The notes beneath the pieces are model-generated. The model had not been told where the DNA came from, ran no database searches, and saw only the letters and a program-made list of their open reading frames with translations. A program made the position numbers and the translations under genes. 64,000 nt of DNA. Origin: Butyrivibrio proteoclasticus B316 (lineage in GTDB: Bacteria; Bacillota; Clostridia; Lachnospirales; Lachnospiraceae). The stretch spans positions 2,532,001 to 2,596,000 of the forward strand of contig NC_014387.1 of the NCBI RefSeq assembly GCF_000145035.1. The letters run 5' to 3'. Below are positions 1 to 9,667 of the stretch, one piece after another (position 1 is the first letter of the stretch; every line of letters begins with the position of its first letter).

Positions 1-641
1 GTCTTACCAACGCCTGTTTCGCCGATATGAAGCGGATTATTCTTATCTTTTCTACAGAGTATCTGAATAGTTCTCTCCAGCTCTTTTTCCCTGCCAATAA
101 GGGGATTAGCATCTGTTAATACATCGTTAAGGCACGGAGCATAAAGGCTAAGGCCAGCTTTATCCTCTTTGGTCTTAATACTGCCATCTATGTCCTCAGA
201 AATAGCTTCTGCCGCATTTTCATCCTCGATTATGGCCATCTGCTGGAGTACATCCGCCTCTGTGATATCCTGCTGTTCCATGTAGTAAACAGCATAACTG
301 TTCTCGAGATTCCAGATGGCGTGAACAAGGTGGCGGACATGAATCATATCACTTCCACTGCTATATGCACTCTGGCCCGCGAAATTCAGGACAAAATTAG
401 TACCTGTAGACAATAAAATCTCCTTATTATCTATCTTATCCACGTACTCAGAAACATATTTCTGAAGGTTACTGCTCAGAATAGTAAGATTTCCTCCACA
501 CTCCTCAAAAGCCTCTGCGAACACGTCATCATCCAGGATCATGAGAAGGATCATCTCAGGAGTCACATACTCATATTTGTATTTATTGGCATAAGCTATG
601 GCATTCTGAAATACTAAAGATGCCTCTTTTGAAAGATCCAT
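1..641 (-). CDS. clpA: ATP-dependent Clp protease ATP-binding subunit ClpA (partial)
   Basis: This is the N-terminal part of the AAA+ unfoldase that feeds substrates to the ClpP peptidase in the cytoplasm. The reading frame runs off the low-coordinate edge, so only about 213 residues are present. The first ~140 residues form a Clp N-domain-like helical region (start [14 protein letters not shown]). They are followed by [17 protein letters not shown] and the Walker A motif GETGVGKT right at the window edge, which places the break inside the first ATPase module. The ATG (639-641) follows the clpS stop by one base, and the AGGAGG-type ribosome site lies inside the end of clpS, so the pair is translationally coupled. 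The clpS partner and the IGRE-containing first module favour ClpA over ClpC. The rest of the gene lies outside the window. Confidence 0.93.
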   Translation of the reverse strand, partial: MDLSKEASLVFQNAIAYANKYKYEYVTPEMILLMILDDDVFAEAFEECGGNLTILSSNLQKYVSEYVDKIDNKEILLSTGTNFVLNFAGQSAYSSGSDMIHVRHLVHAIWNLENSYAVYYMEQQDITEADVLQQMAIIEDENAAEAISEDIDGSIKTKEDKAGLSLYAPCLNDVLTDANPLIGREKELERTIQILCRKDKNNPLHIGETGVGK

Positions 642-642
642 A

Positions 643-942
643 TTAAGCCTCCTCTACTGTCATCCTGAAGGGAAATCCCTCTTTTTTGGCCCTTGCAAGA
701 GCATTATTGACCCTTGTAACTGCAATGTCATAAGGGTACTTACCCACAACCGCCTGGCCGCTCTTATGAACCCCTAGCATGATTGCCTCTGCACTTACGG
801 GATCCTTATGAAAAATATCCACAAGAATGCTCACCACAAAGTCCATTGTAGTGAAATCATCATTTAGCATTATCACATTGTATTGTCTGGGCTCTTTGAT
901 CCTGCTGCCCGTTTTTTCTTTGGTCTGACTTCCTGTTGCCAT
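643..942 (-). CDS. clpS: ATP-dependent Clp protease adaptor ClpS
   Basis: ClpS binds the ClpA N-domain and delivers N-degron substrates. The 99-residue length is normal for the family. The core [20 protein letters not shown] contains the family's typical N-terminal strand with the NDD/TTMDFVV residues that line the N-degron pocket. It is followed by [16 protein letters not shown] and a C-terminal [10 protein letters not shown] strand. The start has a GGAGG site at 950-954, seven bases upstream. clpA begins one base after the clpS stop, so the two form a clpS-clpA operon. An extended -10 promoter lies directly upstream. Confidence 0.96.
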   Translation of the reverse strand: MATGSQTKEKTGSRIKEPRQYNVIMLNDDFTTMDFVVSILVDIFHKDPVSAEAIMLGVHKSGQAVVGKYPYDIAVTRVNNALARAKKEGFPFRMTVEEA

Positions 943-949
943 AATGTAT

Positions 950-974
950 CCTCCATTCCACAGATATAATTATA
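950..974 (-). promoter_or_regulatory. clpS promoter (extended -10) and ribosome binding site
   Basis: On the minus strand TGCTATAAT (TATAAT at 969-974, preceded by TG one base away) forms an extended -10 about 27 bases before the clpS ATG. A GGAGG ribosome site is at 950-954. The matching -35 position falls inside the terminator stem of the upstream gene and matches the consensus poorly, which fits an extended -10 promoter. The call rests on sequence match only. Confidence 0.55.
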
Positions 975-983
975 GCAGAAAAT

Positions 984-1007
984 GGGGCAGGCCATGTGGC
1001 CTGCCCC
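984..1007 (-). terminator. Intrinsic terminator of the giant surface protein gene
   Basis: A perfect 10-bp GC-rich stem (GGGGCAGGCC / GGCCTGCCCC) with a four-base loop is followed on the minus strand by ATTTTC. It lies 36 bases past the stop of the 2,685-residue gene and just upstream of the clpS promoter, so it separates the two transcripts. Confidence 0.8.
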
Positions 1008-1042
1008 GTGTGGAAATTATTCAGTTTTATTTATATAAATCT

Positions 1043-4000
1043 TTACTGCTCCTCTTCTTTTCTTCTGAAGCTTGCGAGAAGTGCTGCCAATATTGCAGCT
1101 GCTGCGATGATTGCAAATACTCTAGGAATTGTATTTGTTGCATCCTCTGTCTTTGCTCGTCTTGCTCCGAGAACTGCTGCTCCATTCTGTCTTGTTGCTC
1201 CAAGAACTGCTGCGTCAACAACCGGTGCTACAGGTGCTGTTGGTGCCAGCGGTGTTGCTGCATCGACAATAGTTGTAGGAGTAGTTGGTGTAGCAGGTGT
1301 AGGATCTGTAGTAGTAGGAGTTCCGCCACCACCTGGTGTAGGATCGCCACCGCCGCCCGGTGTAGGATCGCCGCCACCACCTGGTGTAGGAGGCGTTACG
1401 TTCTGGTTAACTTTAAGATCACCTTCAACCTTAGTAATGTTGTAGTTCTTATCAAGGTCTGTTCCTGCTCCGGCTACGATTGTAAATGTATTCTTGCTGC
1501 TGCCAACCTCAATCTGCTGACCTGTGATGTTATATCCAACTGTATCGCCTGTTGCCCAGTCTCTGTCAGTTGTGATTATGCTGCTGGTAAGTGCTGTGCC
1601 GTCATAGGTCTTTTCCGCACTGCCTGATGTAACTACTATGTTTCTCTTAGTAATTTCAAGTGTGCCTTCATCAAGCTGAAGAGTGAACTGACCACTTACG
1701 TCGTTTCCAGCTGCATCTTTTACAACCATTGTTCCTACGATATGAAGAGGATATGTTCCAACTTCTCTTCCGCTTCCATCTACGCTAAGTCCTGATACAA
1801 AGTACTGAACTCCGTCGATTGTTACGCTCTTATCTGATGGTGTTCCATCATCAGCAGATGCCTTGATAGGACTTAAGATTCCGGATATGAACTCTACTAT
1901 ACGAGCTACAGTATTCTGGCCCTGGCTGACTTTCTTGCCGCCAGCTACGCCATAGTCAAATCCTGTGTATGTCTCGCCGGTGTATTCTTTTATTACATTG
2001 TCTGTCTTAGCGATAATGATATACTTGTCAGCTCTATCTTTGATGTGAAGTACACCATCATTGATGTTAAAGGTTACATTGAAGTTAGCATCACTATTTG
2101 TGAACTGTCCTGCAGTAAGATTCATCTTGTAGTCGCCTACAAGTGTTCCTGCTGCCTTAGCTTCTCCTGTATTACCCACTTTACTTACATCGTAGATAGT
2201 ACTCTCTGTTGTTGCCTTGTAGCCTGTTACTACCTGCTCTTTGCCGTTGTAGTCGAAGCTTGCTTCGTTACCTGTAATTGTTACTGTAACATCAGCTGGA
2301 TCGATGATAAGGAATCCATCGGCGTCGATTGCGAAGGTTACACCTGTAAAGTTAGGATCATTATATGAGAACTTGGTTACATCCAGTTCCATATTATATG
2401 TTCCAACATCTGTACCCTTAGCTTCTGCAGTTCCACTGTACTTAACCTTAGTCTGGTCAAAGAAGGTGCTGTCTGATGTTGCTACAAAGCCTTGTGCCTT
2501 CTGCTCTGCTCCAGTGTACTTAAGTGTGTCATTATTACCAGTTACGGTAATCTTCATTGCTATAGGATTGATTTTCAGAGCGCCCTGCACTACCTTGAAG
2601 GTTACGTCCTTAAAGTTACTGTTGTTGTTAGTGAACTTAGTCTTGTCGATAGCAGTGTCGTATGTGCCTGCATCTGTTCCCTTAGCAACAGCTTCTCCGG
2701 TGTAGCTAAAGTCTGCCTCTTTGTAAAGAGGATCGCTTATTGCTACTGTGTAGCCTTCTACCTTCTGCTCTGTTCCATTGTAATCTACTGTAGCTTTTTT
2801 ACCTGTAATGGTTACTACTACCTTACCCTTAGGAACGATCTTCATGAAGCCATCAGTTACGTTAAATGTTACGTCCTTAAAGTTATTATTAACGTTTGTG
2901 AACTTTGTCTCATCAATTCCCATATAAGTTGTGCCTTCATCTGTTCTGGTTGCTTGCTGATTACCTGAGTAGTTGAAGTCATCTCTCTTATAAAGGGTGT
3001 TACTGTATTCGTAGTCAATTCCAGAAACTGTATGGCTATTACCATCATAGGTCTTAGTGTCATTTCGTCCGACAACAGTTACTGTTACTGATATAGGTTC
3101 AATTACCAGTGAGCCGTCTGTTACGTCGAAGGTAACGTTTGTAAAGTTGCTATTGGTGTTAGCAAACTTCTCTTTTGCAAGGCCCATTGGATATGTTCCA
3201 GCATCAGTTCCGGATGCCTTAGCAAGTCCTGTAAAGGTGAAGTCTGCCTCGGTATATTTACTGTTACTGATTGATACATCGTATCCTGTTACGGACTGCT
3301 CAGTTCCTTTGTAGTCAACCTTAGCTGTATTACCTTTAATAGTAACTGTTACACCGTCGATAGGACTGATCTTAAGTTCGCCATCAGTTACACTAAAGGT
3401 TACTGTTTTAAAGTTGCTATTAGTATTAGTAAACTGAGCTGCTGCAAGGCCCATTGGATATGTTCCAGCATTAGTCTGTGTTATACTGTCAGGTCCATTA
3501 AATGTGAAATCAGCTGTTGTATAGAGACTACTGCTTATGGACTTAACATCATATCCAGATACCGTATGAGGATTTCCGTCGTAGGTTACACTGTCCTTAT
3601 TGCCTTCAATTGTTACTGTTACATCGATAGGATTAACTGTCTGATATCCATCTTCTACTGTGAAGGTTACACTGGAGAAGTTTGCGTTTTCTACGCTGAA
3701 CATCGCAGGTATAAGTCCCATCTTAGTTGTACCAGCATCTGTTCTCTCTGCCTTTGCCTCTGTTCCGCCAAACTTGACGTCTTCTTTTTTCAAAAGAGAT
3801 CCTGCTGGAAGTTCAACATCATAACCAGTTACTGTATGCAGCTGTCCATCATAGTCAGTAGTATTATTGTGGCCAATAATCTTGGCTGTTGCTGTAACTG
3901 CTGTGATTACCAGTGAACCGTCATCTATAGCGAATGTAACTGTACCAAAGTTAGGATTGGTATTAGTAAACTGTGTTGCAGAAAGTCCCATAGGATATGT

Positions 4001-7000
4001 TCCTTTGTTGGTTCCCTTTGCAGTAGCATCTCCGCTAAATGTAAAGTATGTTTCCTTGTAAAGAGAACTACTGATTTCGCCAACTGTATATCCTGTAACG
4101 CTCTGCTCTGATCCGTTATATGACTTCTCTCCCTTTTTACCTATGATATTTACTGTTACGTTAATTGGTGTAATTTCCATGTAACCATCAGTTACTACGT
4201 TAAAGATTACATCTGTAAAGTTATCATTAGTATTTGTGAACTGTTCTGGCTTAAGTCCCATGAATGTTTTACCAGCATCAGTTCTTTCCGCAACCTTATC
4301 TCCTGAGAATGTAAAGTCAGTTTCTTTATAAAGGTCACTACTGATTTCCACATCATATCCTGATACGCTGTGGGATTGTCCGTCATAAACCTTTGTATCG
4401 TGATGACCAGTAATGGTAACTACTACTGATCCCTTACGAGTGATCTCCTGATAACCATCAGTTACATTAAAGGTTACTATTCCAAAGTTGCTATTCTTAT
4501 TAGTAAACTGAGAAGCTGCAAGGCCCATATTAGTGGTACCCTGGAGTTTTCTCTCCGCATATGCAGTTCCTGAAAATTCAAAGTCTGCTTCTTTGTAGAG
4601 ACTATTCTGTATTTCTACTTCGTAACCTGATACGCTATGCATCTGTCCATCATAAGCAGTTGAATTATGATGACCTACAATGTCAACTGTTACATTTATA
4701 GGCTTAATTGTCATAGATCCATCAGATGCTAATGTAAAGGTTACTGTAATGTTAGGGTCACTGTAGGAGAATTTCTCTACAGAAAGTCCCATAGCTTTTG
4801 TTCCAACATCTGTCTGCTTAGCAACTGCATCTCCAGCATATACAACTTTGGACTGGTCTATGCCATCACCTGTAGCTGTATATCCGGATGCTGTATGCTC
4901 TGTGCCATCATAATCTGCACTCTCTTTATTACCTGTAATGGTAACAGCTGCTGTCTTGGCATTGATTTTCAGCCATCCATCATTTACTACAAATTCTACT
5001 TCCGCAAAGTTTGTATTATTGTTTGTAAACTGTGAAGGAGCAAGGCCCATCTGGTATGTGCCCTTATTTGTGCCCTTAGCAACTGCTTCGCCTGAGAAGG
5101 TGAAATCTGATTCGCTATATCCGCTACTCTCAATTGGGCTACCATTTGCTGAGTAAGCGATAGCAACTGAGTATCCTGTAACACTCTGCTCTGATCCGTT
5201 ATAGGTTACTGTATCTGTATTACCAGTAATGGTTACTGTAACCTTAATATCCTGTTTCCATACTGCGTAAAGGATATTGTGGTCAGGATCTGGAAGATTA
5301 TCTGCTGCTATACGTGTTCCTTCTGTTACCCAAGCTGTTGTTGCATCTGCACTCTTTGCCCATCCAAGGAATGTATATCCTGAGCGTGAGAATCCGGAGT
5401 CAGCAAGTGTAAGCGCGTTAAATGCCTCGTTCTTTCTATATGTTAAAGTCTTAGCTTCTCCTGTTCCGCCATTTGGAACATATGTAACAGTAGTCTTCTC
5501 AGTGGAGGTTCCACCTGCGCCTTTCTTCTCATATATAGCAATCAGCTTAACTTCATTGCCGGATATAATTGTAGTGTCAATATCAAAGCTGTTATTTGGA
5601 TAAAGAGGATCTCCTACTCCATTTACCTTCCAGCAAATGAATGTATATCCTTCCGCAATACTTGCAGGCGCTCCTTTAACTATTACTGTAGAATTCTTGT
5701 AGTAGTCATAATTATCTACCGGAGGATTTGATCCAAAGTCGCCAGCATAGTACTTAACATTTACTGTACCAGGGCTTCTCCACTTAGCTGTAAGATTTAC
5801 ATTGCTGGTTACAGCGCCGTAGCCATATGCAAATCCTGTTGAATCATCAAACCATCCAACTAGCTCTTCGCCTGTCTTTGTGGTCTTATCAAGTGATGAT
5901 TTGCTGATAATCTCACCATAATCCAGATCAAAATCTTCTATCTGACCATCGGTAAGAGTGCCGCCGTTTGGATTAAGGTGTACGTGGTACTGCACTTTTT
6001 CATAATGTGCATACAATACCTTATTGGCATTAGGCATTGTGCTGTTCCAGTTAAATGGTACATTACCATTCAGGTCTTCGTACCAGCCTTTAAATTCGCA
6101 GCCTTCCCTATCAGGAAGTGCTGGTGCCAGTGACTTATAACCAGAAAGGCTCTCACCAAATGGCACTGAGCTAAATCTGCTGTCAACACCGCTCACAGAG
6201 GAAGTAATTCCGTTATAGTTATCCTTAAAGTCTATAGTATGCTTATTTCTCTTATAATAGAGATTCATGGTACCGCCGCCATACAATGCATGACCGTTAT
6301 TATCGTAAGGCGGGTCGGACTTAAACCGAGTAAATCCTTCAATTTCCACAAACTCTTCATTTATAGTCGAATAAGTATATGATGCAAACTTAAGGGTTCT
6401 GGTGTTTCTGAGTGTAAAGTTTATACCATCAACTGTTGTCGTTACCGAATCAGTGGAAAGAGCTTCAACATAATAATTAAATACGGCATCGTAACTACCA
6501 CTGTTGCCATAGTATGTGAATTTTATATTCTCACCAGGCATCTTTTCAATGTAATCTACACGAGTACCTTGTGTAAATGTTGATCCACTCTGTACTGTCC
6601 AGGAACCTGGATAAACTGTTCCGTTATTACTTTTAATAGGGAATTTATCCAGTATATTCTCTTCATATCTAGCCGTGATAGTAGCAATATTACTAGTGTC
6701 TTTTTTGTTTCTAAAGGTCAGTGTATATGTCTTTCTGTCAAAATACAGATTAACAACTGTATCACCTTTTGCTCTGATTACAGTAGTTGTCTTTTCATCT
6801 GAGCCATAAACTATTCTCTTCTTGTCGCTGTTATACTGGAATCCTGTTGCAGGATTATTGGTATAAGTTCTCAGCATGTTGTCAGTAATTGTCGCATTGG
6901 TAGTACCTGTTACAGTATGGCTTTCAACGTAATCATACGCTGAAGCATTCTCTATCTGCTGCTGCCAGATAACTACTGTGTAATTGGTAGTAGTTGCTGC

Positions 7001-9100
7001 TGTCCACTTAGCATAGAGAGTAACATCTGCATTAAGATACTCATTCCAGTTGAAAGCTGATGATTCAACTACGCCGCCATCTTCTCCATTTGCCTCTTTG
7101 TACCAGCCCTTAAACTCGTATCCTGGTCTTGTAGGATCTGCAGGCTTGGATTGAGATGGGTAATTACCTTCCATGACAGCTATAGGTCCTGTGTAGCTTG
7201 CACCACCGCCAGAGCCGCCATCATTTTCATCAAAGCGAATCCAATGTCCACTAACTATTACTGCATAGACAGTCTTATCAACTGCTGCATTAACTGAAGT
7301 AACAATCGGTCTGGTATCAGGAGTTGGCTTATTCTTAACAGTTGTCCAGCCCTTAAATACCTTTTCTGCACTATCAGGTGTTACAAAAACGTCTGTGAGT
7401 GTTACATTAGTATCGCCACCATCTTTAACTGTCTTTTTCTTAACCTGAACGATTTCTTCGTCAGGTCCTACCATTGTTACATAATATGTAGTCTCAATAT
7501 CTGCATAACAGTTAAATACTTCCTGTGGCTGAACATCTGTAGCAGGTTGAGAAAAATCAATGGCAATCTTGTTAGTACCTACTTCGCGGTACCATCCAAA
7601 GAATTCCTGATCCTGTGTAAGACTTGGAATACCAGGTGTATAAATTGTTTCACCTTCTTTTACAGTCTGTGTATTTAAAGGTGTTGAGTCTGATTTTGAA
7701 GCATAGAAGTTATAGGTACGTGTTGCAACAGCTTCAGGATCTTCCTGACCTTCTCCTGCTACGATATAAACAGAGAAGGAGTTTGCATCAAATTCTGCTC
7801 CACTTTCACTTGCAGAACCTACAACTGATACATTATCGTTGTCATCTTTATGTACTACGCTAAAGGATTCACCTTCAAGACTATCTGCAATGCTAATTGA
7901 TACGTGAACGTATTTAGCATTAGCTGGCTCAACCTCTTCGCCTTCTGCGTTTCTAAATGTAATATCTACACCCTTTGCAGATTTAACATTTTCTCCAAGG
8001 GCGTCCGTAGCTGCTGCCATAGCTTCATCGTCGCCAATAGCAGTAACTGTCATTGTTGTTCCCTCTGGGAAAATGCCTTCATCTGCAGATACTGATACAT
8101 TCATTCCGCCTGCGCTTCCTGTGAAGTCCTGTGCAGGCATATTTGAAAGCTTCTCAAAGCAAGCTGTATAAGAAGCGTCCGCATAGATATCAGATGGAAC
8201 AAATGTTGATTCTGTAGATACAGTATTTCCATTTCCATCTATCCATGCAGTAAACTGATAATACTTATTAACAGGTGATGCTGTTGAACCTTCAAATCGA
8301 GCATCCTCATCATTAATATTTATAGTTTCTGATGTCTTTGTTACACGTCCGCCAAGCTGTGCAGAGTAGCTTACTGTCACAAATTTTTCTTCAGGTATAA
8401 GTGATCTGAAGTTAGCTGTGAAAGAGGCTCCTTCTACAATCTGGTCTTTTCCCGGAACAAATGTATTGGATGTAGAAACGATATTTCCATCCATTGTCCA
8501 GTTAACAAATTCATAACCATCTGCTGCAGAGGCTGTTGAACCTTTAGCTTCACCGTCTTTTTCAACCTTCTCACTTGAAGGATCAACGCTTCCGCCATCT
8601 CCAGCCACGTAGCTGATACTGATGAATTCTCCCTCTTTTTCCTTTTCTTCAGGAATCTCGGGATCTTTCTTTTCCTCTGGTATTGCCTCTGGATCTACAG
8701 GGGCTTCCGGATCCTCAATTGCAGGCTCTACAGGTTCTGCAGGTGTTTCCGGATCTAGAGGATCTGCGTCTTCCGGATTTGCCGGTGCAGGATCTGGATT
8801 CTCAGGTGCCGGTTCCGGATTCTCGGGTTCTGTATTCTCAGGATTAGGCTGCGGATCTTCAGGCGCACCATTTTCCTCATTTCCATTCCCCGGATCAGTT
8901 GGTGTCTCAGGTGGAATCTCCTCAGGTTGCGATGTCGGTTCCACTACAGGTTCTTCTGTAGGAGCCGGATCTGCAGGGGTTTCCACACTTTCGTCACCGT
9001 CTGCGTAAACCCTTATAGTACCAAGGTCACTATGAAAAGTGCTTGCTATAAGAGCCATTGCTAAAAGATAAGCTAAAATACGGTTCCATTTTCTTAACAT
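1043..9100 (-). CDS. Giant secreted MBG-repeat / InlB-B-repeat surface protein, C-terminally anchored
   Basis: This 2,685-residue protein is probably an adhesin or cell-surface matrix protein; its ligand is unknown. Residues 1-34 look like a signal peptide (basic MLRKWNR, hydrophobic core, then VYADG). A Pro/Glu-rich stalk runs to ~160. It is followed by Flg_new/InlB-B-type beta domains ('NWTMDGN', 'FKGWYKEANGEDG', 'FLGWAKSADA' patterns) to about residue 1,280. Twelve clear MBG-like repeats follow (pattern VTVTI.GN....YNG.EQSVTGY), then two divergent ones to about 2,560. The tail has GGGGDPTP repeats, a Thr/Pro/Ala linker, two VLGA motifs (AVLGATRQ, AVLGARRAKTED), one hydrophobic segment (AIIAAAAILAALLASF) and RRKEEEQ. 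No LPXTG is present. The start has GAGGAGG about ten bases upstream. A terminator follows the stop. No sortase gene is in the window. Confidence 0.88.
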   Translation of the reverse strand: MLRKWNRILAYLLAMALIASTFHSDLGTIRVYADGDESVETPADPAPTEEPVVEPTSQPEEIPPETPTDPGNGNEENGAPEDPQPNPENTEPENPEPAPENPDPAPANPEDADPLDPETPAEPVEPAIEDPEAPVDPEAIPEEKKDPEIPEEKEKEGEFISISYVAGDGGSVDPSSEKVEKDGEAKGSTASAADGYEFVNWTMDGNIVSTSNTFVPGKDQIVEGASFTANFRSLIPEEKFVTVSYSAQLGGRVTKTSETININDEDARFEGSTASPVNKYYQFTAWIDGNGNTVSTESTFVPSDIYADASYTACFEKLSNMPAQDFTGSAGGMNVSVSADEGIFPEGTTMTVTAIGDDEAMAAATDALGENVKSAKGVDITFRNAEGEEVEPANAKYVHVSISIADSLEGESFSVVHKDDNDNVSVVGSASESGAEFDANSFSVYIVAGEGQEDPEAVATRTYNFYASKSDSTPLNTQTVKEGETIYTPGIPSLTQDQEFFGWYREVGTNKIAIDFSQPATDVQPQEVFNCYADIETTYYVTMVGPDEEIVQVKKKTVKDGGDTNVTLTDVFVTPDSAEKVFKGWTTVKNKPTPDTRPIVTSVNAAVDKTVYAVIVSGHWIRFDENDGGSGGGASYTGPIAVMEGNYPSQSKPADPTRPGYEFKGWYKEANGEDGGVVESSAFNWNEYLNADVTLYAKWTAATTTNYTVVIWQQQIENASAYDYVESHTVTGTTNATITDNMLRTYTNNPATGFQYNSDKKRIVYGSDEKTTTVIRAKGDTVVNLYFDRKTYTLTFRNKKDTSNIATITARYEENILDKFPIKSNNGTVYPGSWTVQSGSTFTQGTRVDYIEKMPGENIKFTYYGNSGSYDAVFNYYVEALSTDSVTTTVDGINFTLRNTRTLKFASYTYSTINEEFVEIEGFTRFKSDPPYDNNGHALYGGGTMNLYYKRNKHTIDFKDNYNGITSSVSGVDSRFSSVPFGESLSGYKSLAPALPDREGCEFKGWYEDLNGNVPFNWNSTMPNANKVLYAHYEKVQYHVHLNPNGGTLTDGQIEDFDLDYGEIISKSSLDKTTKTGEELVGWFDDSTGFAYGYGAVTSNVNLTAKWRSPGTVNVKYYAGDFGSNPPVDNYDYYKNSTVIVKGAPASIAEGYTFICWKVNGVGDPLYPNNSFDIDTTIISGNEVKLIAIYEKKGAGGTSTEKTTVTYVPNGGTGEAKTLTYRKNEAFNALTLADSGFSRSGYTFLGWAKSADATTAWVTEGTRIAADNLPDPDHNILYAVWKQDIKVTVTITGNTDTVTYNGSEQSVTGYSVAIAYSANGSPIESSGYSESDFTFSGEAVAKGTNKGTYQMGLAPSQFTNNNTNFAEVEFVVNDGWLKINAKTAAVTITGNKESADYDGTEHTASGYTATGDGIDQSKVVYAGDAVAKQTDVGTKAMGLSVEKFSYSDPNITVTFTLASDGSMTIKPINVTVDIVGHHNSTAYDGQMHSVSGYEVEIQNSLYKEADFEFSGTAYAERKLQGTTNMGLAASQFTNKNSNFGIVTFNVTDGYQEITRKGSVVVTITGHHDTKVYDGQSHSVSGYDVEISSDLYKETDFTFSGDKVAERTDAGKTFMGLKPEQFTNTNDNFTDVIFNVVTDGYMEITPINVTVNIIGKKGEKSYNGSEQSVTGYTVGEISSSLYKETYFTFSGDATAKGTNKGTYPMGLSATQFTNTNPNFGTVTFAIDDGSLVITAVTATAKIIGHNNTTDYDGQLHTVTGYDVELPAGSLLKKEDVKFGGTEAKAERTDAGTTKMGLIPAMFSVENANFSSVTFTVEDGYQTVNPIDVTVTIEGNKDSVTYDGNPHTVSGYDVKSISSSLYTTADFTFNGPDSITQTNAGTYPMGLAAAQFTNTNSNFKTVTFSVTDGELKISPIDGVTVTIKGNTAKVDYKGTEQSVTGYDVSISNSKYTEADFTFTGLAKASGTDAGTYPMGLAKEKFANTNSNFTNVTFDVTDGSLVIEPISVTVTVVGRNDTKTYDGNSHTVSGIDYEYSNTLYKRDDFNYSGNQQATRTDEGTTYMGIDETKFTNVNNNFKDVTFNVTDGFMKIVPKGKVVVTITGKKATVDYNGTEQKVEGYTVAISDPLYKEADFSYTGEAVAKGTDAGTYDTAIDKTKFTNNNSNFKDVTFKVVQGALKINPIAMKITVTGNNDTLKYTGAEQKAQGFVATSDSTFFDQTKVKYSGTAEAKGTDVGTYNMELDVTKFSYNDPNFTGVTFAIDADGFLIIDPADVTVTITGNEASFDYNGKEQVVTGYKATTESTIYDVSKVGNTGEAKAAGTLVGDYKMNLTAGQFTNSDANFNVTFNINDGVLHIKDRADKYIIIAKTDNVIKEYTGETYTGFDYGVAGGKKVSQGQNTVARIVEFISGILSPIKASADDGTPSDKSVTIDGVQYFVSGLSVDGSGREVGTYPLHIVGTMVVKDAAGNDVSGQFTLQLDEGTLEITKRNIVVTSGSAEKTYDGTALTSSIITTDRDWATGDTVGYNITGQQIEVGSSKNTFTIVAGAGTDLDKNYNITKVEGDLKVNQNVTPPTPGGGGDPTPGGGGDPTPGGGGTPTTTDPTPATPTTPTTIVDAATPLAPTAPVAPVVDAAVLGATRQNGAAVLGARRAKTEDATNTIPRVFAIIAAAAILAALLASFRRKEEEQ
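2030..5250 (-). repeat. Tandem array of about 12 MBG-like coding repeats
   Basis: Within the surface protein, about 3.2 kb is made of units of about 80-90 codons. Each starts with a V-T-V-T-I-x-G-N/H strand and continues with Y-[DN]-G, a V-[TS]-G-Y turn, a DFTFSG-like strand, KGTNKGTYPMGL-like residues, then QFTN.N.NF..VTF.V.DG. Units differ in sequence but keep the period, so the array is old or under diversifying selection rather than freshly amplified. The length could vary between strains by recombination. Confidence 0.85.
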
Positions 9101-9177
9101 AACATCTTCCTCCTCGTAAGTTTTTCGCTTGTATGGAGTTTGTAGGTACTAGGTTAATAGTTACTGGTATTTTTTGC

Positions 9178-9396
9178 TCACTCAGCAAGAATCTGAATAT
9201 CCTGGCCTTCACTCAATGCCTCGTCCATTAGTCTGATCAGCTCTAGCGCACTTCTGAATCTGAGGATTTTGTTCTCTTCGGCCCAGATAACTCTCCCCTG
9301 CCAGGTGTTTCTCTGGCAGTAGTCAACCTTCACGATGAAGGTTCCTTTGTTACGTTCTGGATTTGGATAATTGTACTTTGAATTCTCTTTATTCAT
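9178..9396 (-). CDS. Small conserved hypothetical protein (72 residues)
   Basis: This is a short soluble protein of unknown role. It has no signal peptide or membrane segment. It is rich in charged and aromatic residues (YNYPNPERNKGTF, WQGRVIWAEENK) and ends with a probable helix (FRSALELIRLMDEALSE). The ordered beta-like first half (FIVKVDYCQ.NTWQG.VIWAEE) and clean codon structure suggest a real gene, and I recall similar short proteins in Lachnospiraceae, though I cannot name a family. The ATG has an AAAGGAT ribosome site. It lies 77 bases upstream of the giant surface protein on the same strand, so the two may be cotranscribed. Confidence 0.72.
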   Translation of the reverse strand: MNKENSKYNYPNPERNKGTFIVKVDYCQRNTWQGRVIWAEENKILRFRSALELIRLMDEALSEGQDIQILAE

Positions 9397-9608
9397 GGCA
9401 ATATATCCTTTCTCATATCCTTTGTTGAAATAATATTACAAAGGTTTCAATCATAAAAAACATCATACAACCCCAGTATTTTTGCGGATTCCGCTTAAAA
9501 GAAAATGAAAAAGATTAAAAAGAGATAAAGAAAACGTTTGAAAATATTTAGTATTTATTTAGAAAATACAGTTATTAAAACTACTATATATTGTGTTTCT
9601 TCATAAAA

Positions 9609-9646
9609 AGAGCTGAAAATAGCGAAAAAATGCTATTTCCAGCTCT
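9609..9646 (-). terminator. Intrinsic terminator of fbp
   Basis: A 15-base stem with one wobble pair (9609-9623 against 9632-9646) and an eight-base loop is followed on the minus strand by TTTTT. It lies 21 bases beyond the fbp stop. The gap from here up to the 72-residue gene (9397-9608) is AT-rich leader sequence with no ORF that I can support. Confidence 0.8.
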
Positions 9647-9667
9647 GATATTTTATTTCACTTATTT

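Noticed and set aside
944..1627. Open frames of 227 and 149 residues on the plus strand, the first rich in Cys and Arg
   Set aside because: They are antisense to the low-complexity Pro/Gly/Thr/Ala tail of the surface protein and have no ribosome site or family likeness.
2030..5250. Repeat array considered as CRISPR or non-coding satellite
   Set aside because: It is in frame, about 80-90 codons per unit and diverged in step with protein motifs, so it is a coding repeat.
9530..9539. GAAAACGTTT as a LacI/CcpA site before the 72-residue gene
   Set aside because: Only a half-symmetric match in very AT-rich DNA, without a supporting promoter.
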